Program-made: the position numbers and the translations under genes | Shown: in pieces, positions 18,986 through 29,505 of the stretch | How the letters are laid out: every line of letters begins with the position of its first letter | Numbering within the stretch: position 1 is the stretch's first letter | Notes under the pieces: generated by a model | Seen by the model: only the letters and a program-made list of their open reading frames with translations | Databases searched by the model: none | Told to the model about the DNA's origin: nothing | Source: Micromonospora endolithica | GTDB taxonomy: Bacteria > Actinomycetota > Actinomycetes > Mycobacteriales > Micromonosporaceae | Length of the DNA stretch: 64,000 nucleotides | Direction of reading: 5' to 3' | Assembly (NCBI RefSeq): GCF_003626595.1 | Contig: NZ_RBAK01000001.1 | Location: 496,001 to 560,000, forward strand

Positions 18986-19177
18986 ATGCGACAGCGGATG
19001 CGGTGGTGGAAGGTCCTCGGACTGGCCGGCCTGGCCGGGGTCGCGGCGTCCGGGGTGGTGATCGCCCGCGCCGAGCGGCGCCGTCGCGCGTACACCCCGG
19101 AGGAGATCCGGGACCGACTGCGCGAGCGTCACGCGCAGGCCGCCGGGGGCGGCGCCCGGACCGACGACCCGGCCTGA
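18986..19177 (+). CDS. Small single-pass membrane protein
   Basis: A 63-residue protein (65 from the ATG at 18980): basic MRQRMRWWK, a membrane segment (VLGLAGLAGVAASGVVIA), then a charged tail AERRRRAYTPEEIRDRLRERHA. No family recognised; similar short actinobacterial anchor proteins are common. ATG 18980, 18986 and 18998 are all in frame; 18986 is preferred because TACCCT lies 6 bases upstream, suiting a leaderless start. It is followed after 15 bp by the larger membrane protein and may be its operon partner. Confidence 0.6.
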   Translation: MRQRMRWWKVLGLAGLAGVAASGVVIARAERRRRAYTPEEIRDRLRERHAQAAGGGARTDDPA

Positions 19178-19192
19178 CCGGGAACCCTCGTC

Positions 19193-20839
19193 GTGACCGA
19201 CCTGTCGGGGTGGGGGACGCCGCGACAGGCGCCCGTCGACACCGACGCCCGGCAGCGCCGTGCCGCCGGCGCGCTGGTGTTCCTCGGCGGGCTGGTGCTG
19301 CTGGTGACCGTGATGGTGGCGGCGCCCTACCCGCCCTGCACCGAGGCCGCGCCGTGTGGCCCGGAGCGGGCCGGCAACGTGCTGATCGGCCTGCTGCTCA
19401 GCACGGTCGTCGCCGGGTGGCTGGGGCTGCGTTTCGCCGCCGGGGTGGGCGTGGTCACCGCCATCGCGCTGGTCGGCTTCACCCTGGCCCGTCCCCTGGT
19501 CGGACCGCCGCTGTGGTCGGCCGGGGTGGCGGTCGCGTACGTGGCCGGCTGCGTGCTGCTGCACCGCCGAGCCGTCGGCCGGTCCCGCGTCCGCCGGCCG
19601 AGGTCCGCAGAGCGGCAGCCGGTGCCGCCGATCCGCTGGTCGGTGCGCCCGCCGCTCGCGCCGACCCTCGCCGCGGTGGCGCTGCTCGGCGCGGGCGTCG
19701 CGGTGGCGCTCTGGGTCGCGTACGCCCAGGACCGGGCGGACGCCCGGCAGGCCGCCGCGACGGTGGTCACCGGCACGGTGCGGTCACACCCGGACGAGGC
19801 GACGGTGGAGCTGGCTCTGCCCGACGGCAGCACCACGCGGATCGGGGTGTTCGGGGCCGACGACCACCCGGTGGGCGGCCCGTTCCGGCTCGCCGTCGAC
19901 GACCGTGGCCTGCGGCAGCCGCTCAGCGAGCCGTACGACCTGACCCCGTGGCTGTCCCTGGCCACCCTGCTCGGTGTGCTCGGCATCGGGGGCAGCGCGC
20001 CGGCGGCGACAGCCCTGGCGTCCCGTTGGCGGTTCACCCGCCGGCCCCAGCCGACAAGTGAGGTCGTCGTCGAGTTCGCCGCCGGGGTGGTCCGGCTCCG
20101 GCGTCGGGCCATGGACGAACTGCCCTTCGGTGAGGTGCCGATCCGGCCGGAGAGCGGCCTGCCCGGCGGGAGGCGACGGGACGCGATACTGCACGGCGTT
20201 CCGGTCTACGGTCGATGGTGCACGGTGACGGTCGACGGTCGGACGCTGTCGCCCCGGGCGCCGCTGCGGGCGCCGGCGCCGCCCCGGCCGGCACGGGACC
20301 GGCAGGGCGCCCCCGCGTGGCCGGCACTGCACGCGGTGGAGATCATCGCGACGGTGGCGGCCGTCCTCGCCGCGACCGTGTTCGGCATCCGGGTCAGCGA
20401 CGTCACGCTCACCGGCCTGTTCGACCTGCTCTGCACCGCCGACCGCTGCCAGCCGGTCGCACTCGCCGTCGTCGGCTGGTCGACGGTGGGCGGCACGATG
20501 GTCCTGGCCGGCCTGATCTACCGGCATGCGCGGCCCGGTCGTCCCGCCCTCTACGCCCTCATCGGCTGCGTCGTCCTGCTCGCCTTCGCCCTGACGCTCC
20601 TGTTCGCCGGCGGCGGTCCCGGCGAGGATCCGCCCCCGGGGGCCGGTGCGCTCCGGGTCGGCCTCCTGGCCGGGCTGGCCCCGCTGCTGATCGGTGGGGT
20701 CGGTGGTTCCCCGTCGGCCCCGCGTCGCGGGCGCGGGCGGCCGGAGCCGGCCGAATCGGGACGGCCGCTGCTGCTGGTCAACATCGGGCAGGGCATCACC
20801 CTGACCGCGGTGGTGCTCTGGGCCGCGCTGTTCGGCTGA
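19193..20839 (+). CDS. Multi-pass membrane protein of unknown function
   Basis: A 548-residue protein with about eight to nine hydrophobic segments: four in the first 150 residues (GALVFLGGLVLLVTVMVAA, VLIGLLLSTVVAGWLGL, VGVVTAIALVGFTLA and one more), two around 165-275, and four near the C-terminus (AVEIIATVAAVLAATVFGI, ALAVVGWSTVGGTMVLAGLI, ALIGCVVLLAFALTLLFAG, ITLTAVVLWAALFG). Between them is a soluble domain with a beta-rich VVTGTVRSHPDEATVELALP segment resembling a DUF3592-like fold. I recognise no family with confidence. GTG 19193 is the start; no clear ribosome site. Confidence 0.7.
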   Translation: MTDLSGWGTPRQAPVDTDARQRRAAGALVFLGGLVLLVTVMVAAPYPPCTEAAPCGPERAGNVLIGLLLSTVVAGWLGLRFAAGVGVVTAIALVGFTLARPLVGPPLWSAGVAVAYVAGCVLLHRRAVGRSRVRRPRSAERQPVPPIRWSVRPPLAPTLAAVALLGAGVAVALWVAYAQDRADARQAAATVVTGTVRSHPDEATVELALPDGSTTRIGVFGADDHPVGGPFRLAVDDRGLRQPLSEPYDLTPWLSLATLLGVLGIGGSAPAATALASRWRFTRRPQPTSEVVVEFAAGVVRLRRRAMDELPFGEVPIRPESGLPGGRRRDAILHGVPVYGRWCTVTVDGRTLSPRAPLRAPAPPRPARDRQGAPAWPALHAVEIIATVAAVLAATVFGIRVSDVTLTGLFDLLCTADRCQPVALAVVGWSTVGGTMVLAGLIYRHARPGRPALYALIGCVVLLAFALTLLFAGGGPGEDPPPGAGALRVGLLAGLAPLLIGGVGGSPSAPRRGRGRPEPAESGRPLLLVNIGQGITLTAVVLWAALFG

Positions 20840-20874
20840 CCGGCCGGCTCCTCGTCCCGAAACCTGGCCCGAGG

Positions 20875-20906
20875 TTGCGTGAATAACAAGACGGACGTAC
20901 GGTTTT
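20875..20906 (+). promoter_or_regulatory. acnA promoter with AcnR-type operator
   Basis: TTGCGT (20875-20880), 17 bases, TACGGT (20898-20903) forms a promoter. The operator-like sequence caagacggacgtacggtttt (20887-20906) covers the -10 box. It matches 18 of 20 positions... specifically all but three with the site before acnR at 37543-37562 (caagccgtacgtacggtttg). The mRNA would have a leader of about 105 bases before GTG 21015. Confidence 0.65.
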
Positions 20907-21014
20907 ATTGAAGACGCCGACCGGCGGTAAGTGTCACCTAACCTGGGCGGCACTCCGGCCGGTACGAAAGACTGCTCAGGACTACTCACGGTCGCTGGTG
21001 TGAAGGAGTACGAC

Positions 21015-23855
<2,841 letters not shown>

Positions 23856-23866
23856 CGCACCGCGGA

Positions 23867-23904
23867 CCGAAGGCCCTCCCAGCACGAGCGGGGAGGGCCT
23901 TCGG
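23867..23904. terminator. Terminator between acnA and hdc
   Basis: Perfect 14-bp inverted repeat, ccgaaggccctccc at 23867-23880 and gggagggccttcgg at 23891-23904, between convergent genes. Confidence 0.8.
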
Positions 23905-23955
23905 CATTCCCGCTCGCCGTGAGTTCGACCTCGCCGCGTTCCGCAGCCGGTCTCC

Positions 23956-25254
23956 TCACGGCCGGTGGATCGCGGGCGCCGGATGGATCGCGGCGACCGG
24001 GTGGGCGGCCGGGAGATCGACGAGCCGCGAGCGTGCCGCCGCCCCGCCGCCGGTCCGGGCGGGCCGGCGCGGTGCGGGGACACCCGCGCCGGCCCGGGTC
24101 ACCGCGCGGAGGTCCGCGGCCAGGGCGTCGACCTGGCCACGGGTGACCCCGGGCACGCAGACGACGTGCGACCAGTGCCCTTCGGTGGCCAGCAGCCACT
24201 TGCGGGTCACCTCGGCGGGTGGGGTGGCCAGGACCACGGTGAAGGCGTGCGGGTGTCGCCAGGCCGGCCAGCCGATCTCGGTGAGCCGGTCGACCGCGTA
24301 GCCGGCCACGTCCCGGGCACGGGCCGCGCGGGCGCGGTGCCCGTCGGTGCCGTAGCCGGCGATGGCGTACCAGAGCAGCGCGGCGGCCTGTCCACAACGG
24401 GAGCCGCTGACGGTGGTGTCGAGGGTGGAGGTGTAGGCGATGTGCCGACCCTCGCGGCGGATGCTGTCGCGCATGAGCACCACGCCGCAGGGAATCGGGG
24501 TGCCGAGGAACTTGTGCCCGGAGACGGCGAGGCTGTCGGCGCCACCGCCGTCGAGGGTGATCGCGCCGTCGAGGGCCAGGGGAAGACCGGCGAGAGCGCC
24601 GTCGACGTGGACATGCCGCCGGTCGACGCCCAGCTCCAGCAGGACCGCCTCGATGCGGTCGGGCCGGTCGACGGCCTCGGTCATCGTCGTCCCGGCGGTG
24701 GCCACGACGATCGCCGGTCGGTGGTGCCGTCGCCGGACGAGGGCGGCGAGGTGCCCGTAGTCCATCTCGCCGTGGTCGTCGACGTCGACGACCACGCCGG
24801 GGGCGCCGATGATGTCGATGATCTTGCTGATCGAGTAGTGCGCCGACCGGCTGTGGTAGACGATCGCGCCGGGGTGGCGGCCGAGCGCCGCGTGCAGGGC
24901 CGCGAGGTTGCCCTCGGTGCCGCCTGCGGTGACGTAGCCCCACCGGTCGCCGGCGGGCAGGGCCACCAGGTCGGCGCACCAGTCGACCACCGCTCGTTCC
25001 AGGGACTTGGTGTGCGCGGTGCCGCCCGGGTCGGTGTTCGGATCACCCACGTTGTTGAACAGCCGCCCGAACAGAGGCAGGACCGGGCCGTAGTCGATGT
25101 CGACCGCCCCGGGAAAACCGATCGCCGTGGCCTGCCCGGCCGCGGCCCGGGCGAGCAGCGCCCGGACCACCGCCCCCGTGTCGATGCCGCCGGCGTGCAG
25201 ATCGACCGCGGAGGAGGTGAGGGCGGCCGCGTGCTCGGCGGGGCCGGCGCTCAC
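23956..25254 (-). CDS. hdc: PLP-dependent histidine decarboxylase-like enzyme
   Basis: Group II pyridoxal-phosphate decarboxylase, most like bacterial histidine decarboxylase (histidine to histamine and CO2). Landmarks are FNNVGDPNTDPGG near the N-terminus, GYVTAGGTEGNLAAL, VYHSRSAHYSISKIIDIIG, VHVDGALAGLPL and the cofactor lysine in SGHKFLGTPIPCGVVLM. The C-terminal 40 residues (Ala/Pro/Arg/His-rich) look like an extra tail. GTG 25254 gives 432 residues and overlaps the upstream stop codon as GTGA, so the two genes are translationally coupled. Together with the amino-acid permease this forms an acid-resistance or amine-production type operon; the true substrate could be another aromatic or basic amino acid. 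Confidence 0.85.
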   Translation of the reverse strand: MSAGPAEHAAALTSSAVDLHAGGIDTGAVVRALLARAAAGQATAIGFPGAVDIDYGPVLPLFGRLFNNVGDPNTDPGGTAHTKSLERAVVDWCADLVALPAGDRWGYVTAGGTEGNLAALHAALGRHPGAIVYHSRSAHYSISKIIDIIGAPGVVVDVDDHGEMDYGHLAALVRRRHHRPAIVVATAGTTMTEAVDRPDRIEAVLLELGVDRRHVHVDGALAGLPLALDGAITLDGGGADSLAVSGHKFLGTPIPCGVVLMRDSIRREGRHIAYTSTLDTTVSGSRCGQAAALLWYAIAGYGTDGHRARAARARDVAGYAVDRLTEIGWPAWRHPHAFTVVLATPPAEVTRKWLLATEGHWSHVVCVPGVTRGQVDALAADLRAVTRAGAGVPAPRRPARTGGGAAARSRLVDLPAAHPVAAIHPAPAIHRP

Positions 25255-26258
25255 GCGGTCCGTCCGGAGAGCAGGTGGTCGGCGAGGGTACGGTGCAACG
25301 TACCCAGTTGCGCCCACGCCGCCCGCAACGTCTGGTCGCCCTGTTCGGTGAGGTCGGCGTACGGGTTGTACGGCCACCGCTGGCTCGCGTCGAGGCTCTT
25401 GTTACTGGTGAACCCGTCGTCGCCCAGACGCCGGCGTGGATTGCGTACCATCCGGAGCGCGGTGCCGTCGCACAGCAGTGCGATGCCCTCGCCGGCCAGG
25501 TCGAACACCGACCTCGGCCGCGGCATGTCCGCCGGCTGGCGGCGCACCGCGTCGGCGACGGCGTGCCAGGGCCCGTCCTCACTGTCCAGAGTGCTGATTC
25601 CGACCCCCAGATAGCCGGCGTCACGCGGCATGTCGGGGTCGCCGCCGTTGATCAGCGAACCCTCCGGCCCGCGCGGGTCCCACCGCTGGCCCCGGCTCTC
25701 CGCCCGGGCGATGTTGCCGGCCGCAGTGCGCGACAGGTCATGCAGCACCTTGGGCAGATCATCGGATTCCGGGCCGGCCAGGAAGAGCCGGGTGGCGATC
25801 AGCAGCCGGCACCCGTGGGGCACCTGCCGATCCCCGACGGTGTAGAACAGCACGACACCGTGCGGGCCGAGCGCGTTGCGTCTGCCGAGCCGGTCGAACG
25901 CCTCCTGGCAATGTTTGGCGTTGACCCCGCGCAGCCGGGAGGCGACCTGTAGTCGCAGGTCCACCCAGGCGCGCTCGATGGCCGTCGTCTCACCGGGCCG
26001 GCCCGCCGGCGGTGGCGCGGCGGCTACCGGCTGGCCGGCCGGCGACCACTGGCCCCGGCCCTCGGTCCCCCACTGCGGGGGCGGTGGCGCGGACGGGCCG
26101 GGGCCGGGGCCGGGTTGACCCCGCCAGTCCGAGCCGGGTCCGCCGGACACGGGGTAGGCGCCCGACGGTCCGGTCGGCGGCTGCTCGGCCGGGGACCAGC
26201 CGCGGTCGTCGGGGCCGGCGTGGTGCCGGCCCGGAGGTGGCGACATCGAGTAGCTCAT
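25251..26258 (-). CDS. Unknown protein encoded between permease and decarboxylase
   Basis: A 335-residue protein. Residues 1-100 are a disordered Pro/Gly/Gln-rich N-terminus (MSPPPGRHHAGPDDRGWSP and on). The C-terminal 220 residues form a globular domain starting ERAWVDLRLQVASRLRGVNA, with FYTVGDRQVPHGCRLLIATR, DLPKVLHDLSRTAAGNIARA, FDLAGEGIALLCDGTALRMV and WAQLGTLHRTLADHLLSG. No signal peptide, membrane segment or catalytic motif is seen and I do not recognise the family. ATG 26258 (MSYSMSPPP) is chosen; it is 13 bp after the permease gene, and its stop overlaps the hdc start, so it is part of that operon. A regulator or chaperone for the decarboxylase is possible but unproven. Confidence 0.7.
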   Translation of the reverse strand: MSYSMSPPPGRHHAGPDDRGWSPAEQPPTGPSGAYPVSGGPGSDWRGQPGPGPGPSAPPPPQWGTEGRGQWSPAGQPVAAAPPPAGRPGETTAIERAWVDLRLQVASRLRGVNAKHCQEAFDRLGRRNALGPHGVVLFYTVGDRQVPHGCRLLIATRLFLAGPESDDLPKVLHDLSRTAAGNIARAESRGQRWDPRGPEGSLINGGDPDMPRDAGYLGVGISTLDSEDGPWHAVADAVRRQPADMPRPRSVFDLAGEGIALLCDGTALRMVRNPRRRLGDDGFTSNKSLDASQRWPYNPYADLTEQGDQTLRAAWAQLGTLHRTLADHLLSGRTA

Positions 26259-26271
26259 CCGTGCCCCCGCA

Positions 26272-27729
26272 CTAGAAGGTGACGCCGACGTCGTCGGGCA
26301 CCGCGTGGGTGTCCGGACGGCCCCGGCTGATTCCCTGGTAGACGGCCGGCCGCGTCCGCCGCAGGAACCCGGCCCACAGCACGCCACCGACGGCGGCGCC
26401 GGCGATGACCAGGGGCAGCAGGTACGGCGTCAGCGAGCCGGGTGCGGCGCCGAGCAGCGACCCGACGTTGCTCACCAGCGCGCCGAGGACGACCAGGCCG
26501 AGGAGCACCCCGGCGACGGGTACGAACAGCGATGATCCCGCTCCGGTGCCGGCCAGCATCGTGGTGCGCGCCGCCACCGCCGCGACGGAGGCGGCGATGA
26601 GCAGGCACAGGAGTCCAAGTGCGCCCAAGGTGGACAGCCAGGTGAACATGGTCGCCACCGGGTCCGCCCCCATCAACGCGAAGACGGCCACGACCACCAC
26701 GGCGATCACGGTCTGGAGCACCGATCCCCCGACCGGCGCACTGACCCGGACGCCGCTGCCCGAGCGGGCCAGCGCCGCGGGCAGCACCCCCTCACGGGCC
26801 ATCGCGAAGGCGTACCGGGCGATGACACTGTGGAAAGCCAGCAGCGACGTCATGATCGCCAGGACCAGCACCAGCTGGGCCAGCGGCGTCATGAACCCGC
26901 CGAACTGCCGCTCCAGCACCGCGAACGGCAACCCGCCGTCGGGATCGGCGGCGACCTCGGCGACGCGGTCCGGGCCGGCGGCCACGCCCATCGCCCACGC
27001 CGCGACGGCGTAGACGAGGGTCAGCAACAGCACGCTGGCGAAGACCGCTCGGGTGACACCCCGCTCGTCGCGGCTCTCCTCGGAGAAACTGGCCGGGGCG
27101 TCGACGCCCATGAGCGCCGCCAGGCACAGGGCGACCGCACCGCCGATCCCGCCGGCGCCCAGCCCCGAGATCGAGAAACCCTCCCAGGAGAGGCTGCCCG
27201 TCGCCGGAGCGGACATCGCGGACGTCGTGAACAGAACGACGATGACCAGCGAGCCCGCCAGCACCGTCGCCAGCAGCGCGGTGGACAGCCCGATGGCGCG
27301 TACCCCGACCGCGGCCACCAGGACCAGGGCCACCGCGGCCCACACCCACCAGGTGCCACCGACCAGGCCCGCCAGCGTCGCACCGAGCAGCCCGTAGAGG
27401 CTGATCTGGATCGCGTTGTACGCCACCAGCGCCACCACGCCGCCGGCCACACCCGACCGCCGGCCCAGGCCACGCGCCAGAATGGCGTAGTACGCCGCGG
27501 CGTGCGGCACCTGCCGTGACATGGCCGTGTAACCCACCGCCAGCAGCGCGACCACCCCGCCGACCAGCAGGAACACCAGCGGCACCGTGGTCACCCCGGT
27601 CGTGGCGTAGGTCGCGACCATACCGCCGGCCAGCACGACCATCGGGGCTGAAGCCGCCGCGCCGAACAGGCCCATTCCCCACGTGTTCAGAGTCCTGCGG
27701 GCCAGCGCCGCCTGTACGTGCGCCGTCAT
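26272..27729 (-). CDS. APC-family amino-acid permease
   Basis: A 485-residue integral membrane transporter with about twelve hydrophobic segments, opening with LNTWGMGLFGAAASAPMVVL and including GIGGAVALCLAALMGVDAPASFSEESRDE, the APC motif around helix 6 (split here by reading across residues). It probably exchanges or imports the amino acid handled by the downstream decarboxylase, or expels its amine product. The frame is open further upstream, but MTAHVQAALARRTLNTWGMG at ATG 27729 puts the first helix at the usual distance. No strong ribosome site is visible. First gene of a three-gene operon. Confidence 0.87.
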   Translation of the reverse strand: MTAHVQAALARRTLNTWGMGLFGAAASAPMVVLAGGMVATYATTGVTTVPLVFLLVGGVVALLAVGYTAMSRQVPHAAAYYAILARGLGRRSGVAGGVVALVAYNAIQISLYGLLGATLAGLVGGTWWVWAAVALVLVAAVGVRAIGLSTALLATVLAGSLVIVVLFTTSAMSAPATGSLSWEGFSISGLGAGGIGGAVALCLAALMGVDAPASFSEESRDERGVTRAVFASVLLLTLVYAVAAWAMGVAAGPDRVAEVAADPDGGLPFAVLERQFGGFMTPLAQLVLVLAIMTSLLAFHSVIARYAFAMAREGVLPAALARSGSGVRVSAPVGGSVLQTVIAVVVVAVFALMGADPVATMFTWLSTLGALGLLCLLIAASVAAVAARTTMLAGTGAGSSLFVPVAGVLLGLVVLGALVSNVGSLLGAAPGSLTPYLLPLVIAGAAVGGVLWAGFLRRTRPAVYQGISRGRPDTHAVPDDVGVTF

Positions 27730-28074
27730 CGCTGAGCCGCCCGGAGGAACGGCGCGCTCGGGAGGCAAGCCGGCGGGACCGGACACGAGTCGCCGCGGAG
27801 GGCTCGCGATCGGGTCGGATGGAGCAACGCTCCACAAAGGACATCGGGGGTGGCCGGGCCGTTCAGGCTCAGCATGACGGGTCCTCCAGGAAGTTTCGCG
27901 CAGGAGCGCATCGATCACGAGGGGGTGACTGAATGATCACTACGGGTTCGGATCAAGATACTGATGATTGCCCCCGGGTGGCAATCCGCCACCGGCCGTA
28001 TCCACCGACCCCGTGGGCCGGACCGTTGTCACCCGGGGCGGTCGACAACGGGCCGCCACGCCGGCTGACTACGG
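27730..28074. other. Intergenic region between cvnD and the permease operon
   Basis: No gene is supported here. It holds an inverted repeat gattgcc-7-ggcaatc (27966-27986), about 90 bp after cvnD, which could be its terminator or an operator, and a small hairpin tggagc-aac-gctcca around 27820-27836. The permease promoter must lie here but no convincing -35/-10 pair was found. Confidence 0.4.
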
Positions 28075-28695
28075 TCAACGGCCTGCGGTCGCGGGTAGAG
28101 CCGCATCGGCAACCGCGGCCACGGAGGACGTCCGCACGTGTTCGATGAGGGTGATGAGGACTCGCTTGCTGGACTCGCGGTCGCGGACGTCGCACAGCAG
28201 CACGGGCGTGCCGGGATCGAGATCGAGTGCCCGCCGCACCTGCTCGGTCGTGTAACGGCGAGCACCGTCGAAGCAGTTGACGGCGACGACGAACGGGGTG
28301 CCGCGGGTCTCGAAGTAGTCCAGGGAGGGGAAGCAGTCGGCCAGCCGGCGGGTGTCGGCGAGGACCACGGCGCCGAGCGCGCCGAGGGCGAGTTCGTCCC
28401 AGAGGAAGGCGAAGCGGTTCTGACCGGGGGTGCCGAACAGGTACAGCGCGAGGTCGTCGCTGATCGTGATGCGCCCGAAGTCCATGACGACGGTGGTGGT
28501 GGTCTTGTCGCCCACCCCGGACGTGTCGTCGACACCGATGCCACGCTCGGAGAGGTCCTCCTCGGTGGTCAGGGCCCGGGTTTCACTCACCGATCCCACG
28601 AGCGTCGTCTTGCCGACGCCGAAGCCGCCGGCGATGAGGATCTTGACAGCCGTGGGCACGCGCCGGCCGGCTTGGTCAGAGCGCTCGGAGCCCAT
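28075..28695 (-). CDS. cvnD: Conservon small GTPase (MglA-like)
   Basis: A Ras-like GTPase of the actinomycete conservon. Walker A is GGFGVGKTT (about 24-32); switch regions include the Thr-rich GVGDKTTTTVVMDFG and LFGTPGQNRFAFLWD (equivalent of DxxG), and VNCFDG replaces the NKxD specificity motif, as is usual in this family. Length 206 residues. Its start overlaps cvnC by 20 bp. Known conservon work in Streptomyces (cvn9) describes CvnA-D as a membrane-bound G-protein-coupled-like signalling complex. It is the last gene of the cvnABCD set. Confidence 0.92.
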   Translation of the reverse strand: MGSERSDQAGRRVPTAVKILIAGGFGVGKTTLVGSVSETRALTTEEDLSERGIGVDDTSGVGDKTTTTVVMDFGRITISDDLALYLFGTPGQNRFAFLWDELALGALGAVVLADTRRLADCFPSLDYFETRGTPFVVAVNCFDGARRYTTEQVRRALDLDPGTPVLLCDVRDRESSKRVLITLIEHVRTSSVAAVADAALPATAGR

Positions 28696-29059
28696 TGAGG
28701 ACCTCCTCCAGGGTGCGGTCGTCGTGGGTGATCACTGGGGGCGCGGGGTCCCAGACCTCGACGAGTCTGCGGACGAGGAGATCCCCCAGCAGCACCCGAA
28801 CGGCTCCGAGAGGGAGGTCGAGGTGCGCGGACACTTCCGCGACCGACATGAGGTTGCGGCAGAGTTCGAGGATGCCCAGGTGCTCGGGGCTGAGCCCGTG
28901 CCGCTGGTCGGGAGGCAGCTGAGTGGTCTGGATCAGGGAGATGAGGTCGAACCGGCCGCTGACCGGATGGGTGCGTCCGCCGGTGACAGCGTACGGGCGC
29001 ACGACGGGTCCCGGATCATCGTCGATCGGCGCCGGGACGGCACCGTGCCCTGTGGTCAT
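28676..29059 (-). CDS. cvnC: Conservon DUF742 protein
   Basis: A 127-residue DUF742 protein with a winged-helix-like C-terminal half (HLGILELCRNLMSVAEVSAHLDLPLGAVRVLLGDLLVRRLVEV). The N-terminal VVRPYAVTGGRT motif is typical of the family. It lies 6 bp after cvnB and overlaps cvnD, consistent with a fixed complex. Thought to be a regulatory partner of CvnA/B/D; no enzymatic motif. Confidence 0.92.
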   Translation of the reverse strand: MTTGHGAVPAPIDDDPGPVVRPYAVTGGRTHPVSGRFDLISLIQTTQLPPDQRHGLSPEHLGILELCRNLMSVAEVSAHLDLPLGAVRVLLGDLLVRRLVEVWDPAPPVITHDDRTLEEVLNGLRAL

Positions 29060-29065
29060 GCCGGC

Positions 29066-29479
29066 TTACTTCCCTGCGCCGGCGCCGTTGGTGCGCGCGG
29101 GTGCGGTGAGGTGCCGCCCGGCCTGCTTGACGAGTTTCGCCATCTCGTAGGCGATGAGGCCGAGATCGGCGTTCTCGGTGGCCAGAACGCCCAGTGAGGC
29201 GCCGGAGCCGGCGGCGGTGACGAAGAGATACGTCGACTGCATCTCGATGATGGTCTGCTGGACGGGCCCGCCACCGAATCGGCTGCTGGCCCCTCGGGCG
29301 AGGCTCTGCACGCCGGAGGCGAGTGCGGCGAGGTGCTCGGCGTCGTCTCGGCTCATGGTGCTGGAGAAGGCCAGGAGCAGCCCGTCGTTGGACAACACGA
29401 TCGCCTTGTCGACTTCTCGGACCCGGGTGACCAGATCGTTGAGCAGCCAGGCCAGGTCGGTGTTCACGGCGTTGGTCAT
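29066..29479 (-). CDS. cvnB: Conservon roadblock/LC7 protein
   Basis: A 137-residue roadblock/LC7-domain protein (DLAWLLNDLVTRVREVDKAI, LSNDGLLLAFSSTMSR, AEHLAALASGVQSLARG), the kind that controls MglA-like GTPases, here CvnD. ATG 29479 is used and not the upstream 29509 codon: MTNAVNTDLAWLLNDL is the usual start and gaaagaga is upstream. It lies 26 bp after cvnA. Confidence 0.92.
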   Translation of the reverse strand: MTNAVNTDLAWLLNDLVTRVREVDKAIVLSNDGLLLAFSSTMSRDDAEHLAALASGVQSLARGASSRFGGGPVQQTIIEMQSTYLFVTAAGSGASLGVLATENADLGLIAYEMAKLVKQAGRHLTAPARTNGAGAGK

Positions 29480-29505
29480 GTGCGCGTCTCTTTCGAGGGG
29501 TGGGG

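Noticed and set aside
27966-27986. gattgcc/ggcaatc palindrome as an operator of the permease operon
   Set aside because: It is more than 230 bp from the permease start and close to the cvnD end, so a terminator is equally likely; not reported as a regulatory site.
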